Origin: Rugalucina vietnamica
Lineage: Eukaryota > Mollusca > Bivalvia > Lucinida > Lucinidae
Direction: 5' to 3'
Assembly: GCA_964017185.1 (NCBI GenBank)
Contig: OZ024877.1
Coordinates: forward strand, 61,654,711-61,718,710
Length of the DNA stretch: 64,000 bases
Shown: positions 26,501 through 39,200 of the stretch, in pieces
How the letters are laid out: every line of letters starts with the position of its first letter
Numbering within the stretch: the first letter of the stretch is position 1
Made by a program: the position numbers and the translations under genes
Notes under the pieces: generated by a model
Told to the model about the DNA's origin: nothing
What the model saw: the letters and a program-made list of their open reading frames with translations, nothing else
Database searches by the model: none

Positions 26501-29500
26501 TCTTGATATCTATCAAAGACGACGTCAATTCTTGATCCAGTGTTTCTACTAACAGCTTCATTGAAGTCATCCGCAAATTCACCAAAGGTTTTGGCCTTGG
26601 ACTTTTTCCCCACTGTGTGCACCAGTGCTTGTCCGTCAATTATTGTCACTGTTTTCAATGATGAATCAGGCAGCAATTGTGAGGTAGCCCCAGACTCCAA
26701 AATGGTAGCCAAGTCTGATTTTGCATCACAGGGAAGGAGTTTACCAGTAGTATCCGCAATAGACAACGGAGTAGTTGAAAGTTCATGGCATAATATCTCC
26801 TCTAGGTTTATATCACGACCGGCTTCCTGGCTTACTAAAAGTCTCTGAAATAGGTCTCGCCCAGCCTTTATTGTCTTGGTTTTGTCTCCAGCTGATGCCT
26901 GTAAAGTCACTTCATACATGGAAGAGAGAGTTCGAGACCTGTTCTGCTTAATGGAATCATGAAACTTTGCTGAATTCTGTATCAGTCTGTTCTCTACAAA
27001 ATCATTAATTTGTTCCTTACCCCTTTCAGGTGCACTCAATAATGCGGCACCTACTTCCTCTGGAGCTACATCCATTGTTGTCAGATTGATAACTTCGGGA
27101 ATTACCTGTTTAAATGCATTAAAGCGATTCAACTGCTCATTGATACTCTTTACATCTTGTTCATCACGAGATAGACGTGCTGGACTTGACTCTTTTGTTT
27201 CCCATGCAGAGTACTCCTTATCAAGGTCACAGATACCAAACATTTCATATGTGTTTACAGAGACCTGGCTTCTATGATTGTATGTCAAACACCATCTATC
27301 ACGAGTACTATCTTCTCTTGTAATACCAACAAGCCCTCCAACACTCTTACATATCTTGTTAACATGCTCCAGAGCTTGGTCTGTTGACAACTGATTAAAG
27401 TTCTGCTTACTTTTCTTGACCACAAAGTCACCTGCCATGAATTGTTCATATACATCAGGATGGCTGGTTTCTAACTGCCGCATATCAGCTAGGTAGACAG
27501 ATCCCCATCGGGTATAGTTAACATGATCATAGATGGCAAACCATGGCAGCATGGAAGCAAATGCAGATAAATGCAATTGCCAATCTCCCTCCCTTTCAGC
27601 TCTTATAAAATGTAATAAGATGGAAACCATATCCAGATACTGCTGCCAATACTTCACAGTTGGAGACCTTGATGCTTGGAATTCTTGCATAAGTGGAAGA
27701 ACATTTGATGTTTTCATAGCAGCTTTAACTTCATTGAATGTCTCAACAATTTTGTCAATATCATCCCTCTCCTCAACCAAGGCTACAAGTCTTTTAATTC
27801 TTTCTTCAACTGATGAATCAATTTGAAGCTGCTGCTCTGCTAACCATTCCAAAAATTGTGGCCACAGGATACGTAGTAGAGCTTCATATGTTAACTTATG
27901 AGCTCGCACTGTACGGTTGTATGATTTAGCTAGCAAATTATTTGTCGCTGTATTTTCACCAAAGACCCCACTTTCGATCCACACCTCTGAAAGGCCCGAG
28001 TCTGACATGTGTTTTCCTATAGCCCGCATAAACGTTAATGCCGTATGAAAGCTCCCAAGCCTTAGTAGAAGTGATCCAGTTACTTCATGATTACTCCACT
28101 GGAGCATCTTTGCTTTGCAATATAACTGCTCATCTAATGTAAGCACCGTTGTCTGACCTTGATTGAGTATATCCGAGAGTTTCATGCATCTCAATATGAC
28201 TGTCCATAAAGTGTCATTGTCATGGGCTGGAGCATTCAGAATTGGTAGATAGCCAATTGATGTAACTTCAGAGCTCTTCTCTGACACTATCTGGTTAAAT
28301 CCTGTCCAGAAAGGAATCTTCTGGTCATTAGTATCATTCATACGGGTAACCGCCCACGCTAGATCATTGATTGCTGCCTCATTGTGAAGTGCTTCCTCTG
28401 CATCATACCAGTTTATGTTTACTTGGTTTGCGAAGGCTGGTCTCGGTTTCACTGGCACTTGTGGTGGAGCTGTGAGGGTATGGATAGAATCTGGTACATC
28501 TAATCTCATTTCTTTGCCCATATTGAAATCAAATTTCATTTCTCCTTTGGTTCCTCTTTGAAAAGCAACCATTTGGGTTGCATGAAACGTGCCCTTACCA
28601 TCGAGAGTTTCCTCAATAATGTCAATATTATCTGCCGAGAACTGAACAAATTTGCCTGGCTCTATGTTTAGAGGAACTGACACGTTACCATTATCTTCAA
28701 ATGACTGTAGCTCAGACTTAGCTATCGATGTGTCTATTCTACGCACTTGGTTATAGCTTATACAGTGTCCCGCAGCATGAAACAGGTTCACTAAGTCTTT
28801 AGATCTTGTGGCTTGGTGTAATGTCAATCCAAGTCCAACATGTTTGGGTGTTAACTTTCGGCAATTTGATACTATGTATACCAAATCCTGGGCTACACTT
28901 AGAACTTTCTTGTCTAAATCTTTGGTAATTTCATCTTCGTTATCCTCGTTGATGCTTTCACCTGTAACTAGTAGCCTCAGAAACAGATACAGAGAATTAG
29001 GCACAACCTTCTCTACTTCTTCATCATTCACTGCCAAACAGTTTTCCATACCGACAGTAGATCTTATATCATTTCGAATCGCCAGTGCAGTATTTCTAAG
29101 CATTGTTAGACTTTCAGTTTCTGTAACCTTTTGTGTGTTTTCGACCAAATCTTGGATAGCTAATGTTTCAGTTAGCTCCTCATGTTTCTGAATTAATTGA
29201 GGTATTGCTGCTCTTGCTGATTGCTTTGGAAAGAGTAGCTGTGGTGCATGTCTGTCAAGCTGAGGAACAAAGTCAATTATCGTATCTAGCTCTTTCTCCA
29301 GTCGCTGTTTAAAACGTGTCTTGCTGTTCCTGTAAAAAAAAATAAATAATGTCCTTATAGTCTAACCTTTTTCTGTTTACCTCAGGAAACTGTTTGTTTA
29401 CCTCAGGAAACAGTGTAGCCAACACCATGGTTAATAGAACTCTCTATACATATTTGTACTAGTTATTATGTATGAAGCATGCAATTTAAATAGATGTATA

Positions 29501-32500
29501 TGTCTAAATGCAAGCATTTTAGCCAACACCAGCGTTAGATTATTTATCTATAAAGCTTTGTGAATATATATGATTTGGTTATTGTGGGTGAAGCATGCGA
29601 GCAATCTGTGACTAAATGACCATATACAAGCAGATACAAAATGAAGCAGTATATCTATCTACATGACTTACAGTAGCTTTGCCAGTCACACCTCCATCTC
29701 AAGAAACGTTTACTGTCATGATACAAACCTGTAACTAGGAGTAGATTCACCTAATTCGGACAGAAGCTGCTCATATCTATGCCAAACGTCTAGCAACGTG
29801 TAGACATGACCCTGAAATATACCCTCTGAAATTTCGTCTGTCAGACGGGAGAAACAAATGTCTTTGGGGGATGTTTTGTTCTCCTTCTTTGCTTTCTCTA
29901 CTCGTCTTTCAAACCGCATTCTACACTGATTATGGTAGATAGCGTCTGCTGCTATGAGATCTGATATACCTGCCGTTCTAATACGCATTACATAATCATG
30001 TTTGGACGCTTCCATTATTTTCTGAGAGACTGGTATTGTCATGATTAATACAGTCTCTTTGCTCGATTCCTTCTGGCAGAAAATACACAGAGACTTGTCC
30101 CATGGTGTGAGCGACCCTCTGGTCACTGGCCTACTCACTTGTGTTGGTGCAGCTGTGGCTGCCCTATCTGACTCTGAGGAAGTACATTCATCTTTTTCAG
30201 TTATGACTGTGTTTCCTTTTGGTACTCTGTAATTTACAATCTTATCATAACACCTTTTGTGATACAGAATTTCAGAATCCTCAGGTATATCTTCAAAATC
30301 AATTTCAGATACTCTATCTAAAAGGTCTCTGTCCTTCTGGTCATCAAGCTTGATTCTTTCAGCAGCTTTAGCCTTTAGAGTATCTCTACCGTGTCTCACA
30401 AGTGATCGCAAGTTTGACCGTTTGTCTTTCTTGTCACATAATACACATTTGATAATACAGCTGGTACTACGTTTTGGCTTCTTTGATGAAGGCTCCCCTA
30501 AATCAAGGACAGGATTCATTGTGAACAGCTAATCTCTGAAATAAAATGAAAAGTAAAGTTAGGTTATGTACTCATGTTTGTATTTTCACTTGTAAGGCTG
30601 TATGTGTGCGTATGTACTAACATTCATACTACATATACCCACTCAAATACATATTTATATCATGCGTATATATATATGAACTGAAAATGATCATAGCTCA
30701 TATTACAAATGATAAAAACAAATTTATTTTGTCTTGGATACTTTAACTACCTGTAAACATAATGAATAAATGTACTTGGAGACAATTTTGTAACACACGA
30801 AATGCAAACAAACTTTAATACCTAAAATATTAGTACTTTTAGTACTTTGATTTCAACAAAAGCTCCCAAATGCTCCTTTCTGCATTTGCAAACATTTGTT
30901 TTATAGACTTGAACCATTATTAATTGATTTCAGTCAATTATTCATCAAACAGAACCGCATAACAGTCAGTTTACAGTGATATATTGCTGTAATAGCGAAA
31001 ATGCACTTGATGACCTTTGACCTCCGTAATTTGCATAAAAGACATTTCCTTGACTGCAGACAAGGCAGATATTGTTTAGCAAAGGTTGATGAACAGTTTA
31101 CACCATATAACTTTGCATTACTATTCCGGCCTCCCTAAAATGATTTCTAGAGGTCTCCTGAAAAATAATTACTTGTCTAATTTTCAATATGGCTACCTGA
31201 GTTTGACTGAAAGTATGTAAAGTTTACAAAAAGTTAAAAGTTTCCTCTGAAGAAGGCTGTAAAAGGCCGAAACGTTAGGAAAAAAGAGTGCTTCTAATAA
31301 ACAAAAGACTTTATATTGTTCTTCCTTAGAAGAAACCTTAGAATTACAGTGTCAATTTAAGTTTTTTCCCACCTCGGTTTTTGGGGTTGGAATTTCTTTC
31401 TGATTGCGCCATTTTCTGATCATTGCCTACTTGTACCTCTTTCCACCAGACTATTAGAGATTCAATTGACCTCCCTCATTCTCTGATCTCCACTGCTGAA
31501 ATGCCTTGTAAGACTTCGGGACTAAAAGAATTCGGGACTAATTCCCGCCGGTAAAGCCCCGCCTCCTGGTGTGGTATTACCAATTTGACGTTCATCAGTA
31601 AACTATTCAGATTATTCTCACGCTATTATCTTGATATATGTTCTTTATCAGATTGTTTAAGATCGACCTGTCCAAAAGCCCACTCAGTGCCACCAAGATG
31701 GGAACAGAAAGCGAGTTGGGAAGTCTGGGGAGTTTGGCCTTGTTCAGACAATCAGTCACACAGCCAGGTAGAGATTTCATACACAATATTTGAGCCGCCA
31801 CATGGGAAAACCAACAGTCTGCCTAGGCGAAAACAAAGGCACAGATCAGCTTCGCAGTAACCGCGAAGCTGATCAGCGCCTTTGTTTTCGCGACTCGGAT
31901 AGTACAGTTCCTCTTCTACTTAAATCCGAAATTTCAAGCTTCCAGCTATTTTCTGTGACTGTACAGGCCGGTTTGTGTCGGACCTGGTCGGAAACCACAT
32001 TGTTGGTTTCCCACGAGGCGGCTCATTTGTTTGATAGTGTTCTTGTAATCTGTCAAAGTCTTAAATAGCAGGCTTTAAGGAAACACTTAAAGAGTGAATC
32101 AGTCGGGAACAGCCGCCTATCAATGATGTTTAAAATTATGGACTGCATCTTTTACAAAAGCCTTGAAAATAATATACGTCAATCAGGTACTGGCTACCAC
32201 ATATGAATATAAAATATTCTAATTGATTTAAACATGTTGTTTCATGTGAACATTATATCTTTGTTTGCTTTGCTTTTTCGTTGTTGTCATCTGTAATAGT
32301 CATAACTATTAAGACACGACAGTTTTAGTCTTTGATATCTTTGCTGTATTTTATTTATATTTAGTATTTTAGACACTAAAGAGGTAAAACAACTAACAAT
32401 AAAGTTAAAAAAATTCTCAGCAGTGGCTGATGGTTGTAAGCATTTCAGACATACAACTTTACACTTTTATAAAGGGATCATTCGTGGTTTTCAGTGTTCA

Positions 32501-35500
32501 AACATTCGATGGATCACGAGGAATGAGTTTGAACACAAGGCCGAAGGTCGCGTGTTCAAACACCTTCCGAATGATGTTGCGAATTTTTAAGCACTGAAAC
32601 AAACATGGCTGATCGTTATTCTTACATGTTCACTTATTCACTTGAAAGATTTTGAAAATAACATTAACGACCTTATAACTCACCGAAAACTGCGGCGCTT
32701 CTTTATCGTCGGCCATTTTGTTTCTACGGGACACAGTGACATCACGCCGCATTGACCAATGGCGTCGATGGATTTCAGCCGAAACCCGTGTTCAAACGGC
32801 ACGTGAATTTCATGATTTGAACATGGGTTTTGCTGTTTTAATCCGGCTTTCGGTCCAATTGACTCCTCCGCCAGCAATGTATAACCACGCCCATCCCTAT
32901 TTCCTTACACAAACATTGTGTTTTGCGCCTTTAAAAAGCATGTGTTGGTTTGTTTGTCTAATCCCTTGTTGTCTAACCGTCATTGACCGTTAGCTAATGT
33001 TCTGATTTGAATTTGAATGGTCAATTTAAAAATGAATACGGTTTAATGATGGGTGGTTTGACGGAGGACTAATTGAAAACGGCTTCAAACAGCTATGCGC
33101 ATAGGTATCTGCGCAAGAATTTCTTAACTATATTTAATCCATTTAAGTATCTTCTAGTAGTATTTGATATTTGTGAATAAAGCATTTATCCTCCTATCTT
33201 AACAGTGGCTGACGGTTGTAAAGACAATGACGGAAAAGGACCATGCAGTACTATTTGTTTACCATTGCCTTATGGGAAATATAAGTGCGCATGTGATTCA
33301 GGCGTTGACCTTAATCCAGACCAGAGAACATGCTCCGATGGTAAGAAGATTTCTAGTTCTTTTTGCAGATTCGCATATCAAAACTTTAATTCACGATCGA
33401 ATCAGACTTCTCCCTAATAAACATTTATGATACGTATAGTAGTGTGCATAAGTACTCGCTCGCAAATTTGAGAACTCGCATTATATTTTGAAACAGAAAA
33501 TTGCAAACTAAACGCCACACAAAATTTCGAAATGAAGAGCAATGCACTAGCGTGGCTATTTTCTATTTTAGAAAAATCGTAATATTTTTCTCATATGCAA
33601 TTTAATTTACGAATAACAGCCGGTTGATCAGCAGTATTAATCATGAGCATTTTTCTCTTTGTCCATAGTTACCCAGTGCCAAGAGTTTGTCGGTAATGCC
33701 CAAGCCCCAGAGTCCTGCCTACGGTATGAGGGTACATGGTGTCAGCTTCAATGCAAACCTGGGTATATCAGGAAATCGGAGACGACGAATACCACAGCAT
33801 ATTGTAATAAATTAGGAGATTGGGAAGTTAGTGGAGATATATGTAAAGGTAATACATGAGTACTCATTATTCATAGAACAACAGAAGCACAAGGAATTGA
33901 TAGGATTACATCAAAGGCTGTGCTGTCTCCCTGAATCATGCCCCACTGTGAAAATGCCACCTCTTCTGATAAAAATATTGTACTTGTTTGGCTAAAGCAA
34001 ATTTTTATTGCAAAACTCTGCACAAAATATACAATGCATATTAAGAACACACATTTGAAATAGGACAGGGACAAAAAGCAAAATTTTATCAATTTTAGCA
34101 GTTACCTATCGGTGTTTACATGGTCAAAATTCCACATAGTAGCATAAAAAGTTCAATAGAGTTTGCCATTTTAAAGGTCATTTAGTTGAAGCTGTTACAC
34201 ATATCAGCAGATTAATTAATCCAGATGTCTTTGTGGACAACATGAAAAGAAACTCAGATCTTCAGAACACATTTCTATGTAATGCAAAGTGCTCAAACGG
34301 CAAACTCGAGTGAAACGGGCTGTACGCCTGTTAAAATAAGGAATTGTACGCAAAATCATGTCTTAAGAGCATTACCATATCAATGCTTGTAATACAGCAA
34401 CAGATGTTTGGAGTCGGTAAAGTATAATTTATGAAGGGTTCACTGAAACATCTCTTATTTCTTTGTTTCTTTGATTTAGTGTTCTTGATTATATGTCTTA
34501 TTAATGATCATTGGTTTTACAGAAGCTTTATGTCCACCCGTACCTACAGTTAATTTCGTAAACACTTGCACAAGGCAAATTGGTTCAACATGTGCTTATA
34601 CTTGCCCATCTGGGTTTGCTCCTACAAAGCGATCTGCTATGTGCCTAGAGGGCGCTGTGTGGGACATGAAAGATGACGAGTTCTGTAGAGGTGAGCTTTC
34701 TGACTCACTCGTGACATCAAATGTTGCAAGATTGTTGAGGCATTGAGTTGGCAACCAAGTTAGGTTACGCAACTATGGGAATTAAGTTTTGTTTGTCAGT
34801 TTATTAAGCATGAGATTATAAGCACATATTCAGAAGAAGTATTGTCAAAATTCTTATTCCTTAATTTTTATCAATTCCTATGCTTGCGTATCCCAAAGTG
34901 GTATCGTATGGTCACAGTGGCTTTTAATTAGATATCATTACTAAAGCAACTGTTTTATTTATGTTGATAGAATCAAACGGTAAGTCTTGGTGTTGTGATT
35001 ATGTAGATGGAGCTTGAAGAAAGAAGGTTATTACAATAATAGAATGATCTAAAAATTATATCACCATCTTTCTTTGACCAATTTAAGATGGTTTTGGATT
35101 TTTGCGTTGTTGTCACAGATTAATCTGTCGAGCATTATATACTACGATATGTTTGATTGAACAGGGACTCTTTTATAAGATTTCATGTATGCTGGCTTGA
35201 TAGGTATCTGTCATGCTTCAGATGAAATTTGCTTTTTCAACATTTTGCTTTCTTCAATCTTCATTTATACTCCTATTACATCCCTATTATATGTAGCTTA
35301 GGCAATAGTAATTCCACATCAGTTTGGCTTGTGTCATACACTTAAAATATATCAAAATTTATCTTTTCTTAAATACCACCCGCCGTGTTATCAATCACGT
35401 TAACTTTAACCGGGCCTCCATGGTTAAGGTTAAATTAGATTTGACAGTGTTCAGTTTTCCTTTTTTTTAGGTATGTGGTTTTGTAATGGTACATTGAGAA

Positions 35501-36259
35501 CAAAATTAATTGTATATTAGGCATTATTGCATTTTCATTCATTTGTGGAAATAATATATGGTAATATAGTTTACAAAACGAATCTAATCCCTTTCACCAT
35601 CCAATTATAATTTTTTACTACATTATTGAAACTTTGTAAGTTCAAATAAATATAGGCCTTATTTCCGTCGTGATTTATGCTACGTCGTTTGAAAAAGCTG
35701 TATATTAGTGTCATGAAAAACAAACAAACTTGTTTTATGTTTCCTATTCTGCTTTTGATAACAGTTTTGTTGCCCATCTATATTTTGTCTTTCTTATTTG
35801 TATTATTTCACGTTTCCACATGTGCTACTTTTTTGGCTTGATGTCTTGATCTCCATAACAATCATATGAGCCTGTGCATGAGAAAACCAACAAGGTGGGT
35901 TCCGACCAGGTCCGACACAAACCAGTCTGTACAGTCACAGAAGATGGTTAGAGGCTGGAAATTTTGGATTTAGAAAGTAGAGGAATTGTACTATCCTTGT
36001 AGCGAAAATAAAGGCGCTGATCAGCTTCGCAGTTACTGCGAAGCTGATCTGCACCTTTGTTTTCGCCTATGCAGATTGTTTGTTTTCCCATGCAGTGGCT
36101 CATATTATTCATCCTAAATATATACATGTATTTTGAAGAAAAACACATCATTACGAGTACAATGAAAATGAATTTAAGGTGTTAAGTAGAGAATATCTTA
36201 ACACCCTCAAACGAATACATTCTAAACAGAACCTTTTTTCAGTTGTGATGACAAATCTG

Positions 36260-36298
<39 letters not shown>

Positions 36299-39200
36299 TT
36301 CTTTATTGGTCTCAATTTGCATAACAGAACTCAAGTCGTTGCTTTAAAAAATGAGTTGTCTGAATCCTCAGATGTAAATTGTGGAGTCCCTCAATGATCT
36401 ATTTGAGGTCCTTTGTTATTTCTACTTTTAATAAATGACTTACCTTTATCATTGCATGATACCCATGTGTGCTTGTTGCAGATAAAAAAGAATGATACTT
36501 GAAAAGTAAAGTTTGTGTTATAATTACTCGTATTTGTATGTTCTGCTATACATTGCTTGTAGACAAAATAAAATACTTCATTGTTATAATTCACAGAAAC
36601 AAGATGTGACGTGACTTCCATAGTAAACGGTGCTTTCAATGCATCATGTGAAGGGAAAGTTAATGACATTTGTTATTACGAATGTGATCAGTATTACCAA
36701 CCCTTCATATCACCAGCTTCTATGACTTGTCAGCCATCAGGACAATGGAGCAGGAACGTTACCGGGGCATGTGTTGGTGAGTGAATAACAATGTTTTGTA
36801 TGCGCCGGTTATAGGCTTTGGTTTGGCTTAGTGATTTAGTGGTCCCCTTATACAGTTATATGGCATATATAATATCTTTGCCGATTGCTTTGTTGGTCTT
36901 TTGCCTCATCGTCGTTGGACCAAACATAATTATACTATAGTGGTCGTTTCCTATATTCATATACAGGGGTTCTAAACATAAATGGTTAATCCATTAGAAA
37001 GTACAATAACTTAATTGCATACCGTTACTATTTCAGCTGTATCATGTCCGGTAACAGTACCAAATGGTCGTCTCGCTGGCGACTGTTTGGATAGGATTGT
37101 TGGTAAGAGTTGTGGGTTTACCTGCGATCCGGGATACGCCAGTCAAGTGGATGAACTAACTTGTACAAGTGCTGGTAGATGGTCGCCTAGTAACGCTTGT
37201 TCACGTGAGTATGGACTGCTTTCCTGACCAGTGACTTTTTTTTACCTTTTTCCTCTGACAAATAAAAATCATCAAATCAGATCCCTTAAGAGCAGTGAAC
37301 ATATAAATGAGAAAGGGGTATGGGCCATACCCTTCCATAAGCATTTTTAATTTCACAGATTTGTATTGAAAATGTCTATATCATTACACCTGAATATCAC
37401 TTCAATATATTGTTGCGATTTGCACTTGTTTCCAACAAAACAACTTCTAGGATTCAAAACATAAAGCAAACAATATGACGTCAGAGTGACGTCTCATAGT
37501 TTATAGTTTAAAAACCCTTCCTTAACGAAAGGCATATACAACGAACAGAACACACATTATCGTAGACTAGTTAGGACCTCAGATAATGTTTTGATTACAG
37601 AGTCCAGCCTTAAGAAATTTCAAGTGTCTAGCTACACATATTAATTTAGTTCGTGTCAAGTCATACACTAATCCATATTTTGCATTGTGCCTGATCATTG
37701 CTTTCTTTTACTTTCAGTTATATGATTGTCTTGTCTGTCATTTCAGCAATGCCATGCGCGGTCTCCATAAAGAATGGAGTGTTCAATAGCTCTTGCACAG
37801 GAGCATACAACTCCCGGTGCCAGTTCAGCTGTAATGCACCGTATTACAAATCTGCTATAAATGCCAACACTCTTGTTTGTGGCACAATGGGACAATGGTT
37901 ACAAGGAAATGCACCGATTAACACAAATGCTCTTTGCACAGGTAAACAGACATTTCTAAACACAACAATTTCAGACATGGCACATGTGATAGATTTAATA
38001 TATACATATCACTGACAATATTCAAAGCTTCCTGTGTGTTTGGTTGCTTTCAATATCTTCAAGTCATATTTTCCTGAAGCCAACGCTGCCACCTGGGAGT
38101 GCAAAGACTCAAGGACATAGGTCGGAGAAAGAGTTCCAACCCAGGGGTATCTTGCTTCTAAGTCCTAAGCTCTACCGCTACGCCATTGTTCTCTTCATTT
38201 TTAAGAATTGATTTTAAAGGTGAAAATATTTATTCACCTCATTCAGGATATAAACACCTTCATTTGCCTCACTGCATAAATTCGTTTCTTCACGTGAATC
38301 ATGCAGGCTTCCCGTCTAGTACGAGTTGTAATGGTGATTATGTACAAAGCGAACAAGACAATGGCTTAAACATCTAATGTTTGATACAATATAACCAAAT
38401 TGATAATTGATTTCTTTTCAGAAATATTATGTACTCAAGGTATTCCAAATGCCCGACTGTCAAACAACTGTAACAAAACTGTATTGAGTAATTGTGATTT
38501 CACCTGTAATACGGGTTATCAGAAGAATATTGGCGTGACTAAAGCAACGTGTATGGGAACAGGACTGTGGTCAACCAATGATATGACAGCTTGCATAAGT
38601 AAGCCATTTTCCGGACCCTCTTTCCCTACTTTGTAATCCCCAGAGTACTGGGTAATGCCAAGGAAACTATGGCTCCTTCAGAACGTGACTGAAATAGTGC
38701 TGACTGAGTCGTTAAATATCAATACAAACAATCTTACTTTGTAATTATACAGAAAGGTACAAGTAGGCAAAGATCAGGAAAAGGCGCAATCAGAAAAAGA
38801 TTCCCACTCCAAAAACCGAGGTGGGAAAAAACCAAACTAACAATCAGGTACTTATACCATGAAACATATCGTAAGCCGAATGAGCAGCTATTTTCCCAAT
38901 AGGTGGCCACTCAGTTACCTTAACTTAACTAAAAATATGAAAACATACATAAGGCGCCAACAGCACAAAAAAATTTAAACACCAAGACATAAAACAAAAA
39001 GAACCACTACAGAAGTATCGACTTGGAACGATCAGTAACACAAAGTTACTGGCGGGCTTAAACCGGTTTTACAGGTACCTAACCTCACCCTCAGCTTCTG
39101 CAGTGGTTCACAACATTTAGTTAGTTCTTCGGTCCTCGAGGTGAATCTCTAACTAGTCAATGAATCATCAAGAACAAACAAATAAATCATGATAAACATC

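Noticed and set aside
25320-29191. Plus-strand reading frames across the transposon gene
   Set aside because: They are antisense shadows of the long minus-strand gene and show no protein motifs.
24451-31313. Polinton-type element
   Set aside because: No polymerase B, integrase, ATPase or capsid gene, and the flanking duplication is not 6 nt; only one gene is present.
31447-31500. Exon after CCACCAG at 31446
   Set aside because: The phase allows [10 protein letters not shown], but no donor follows in frame and exon 23769 joins 31652 perfectly.
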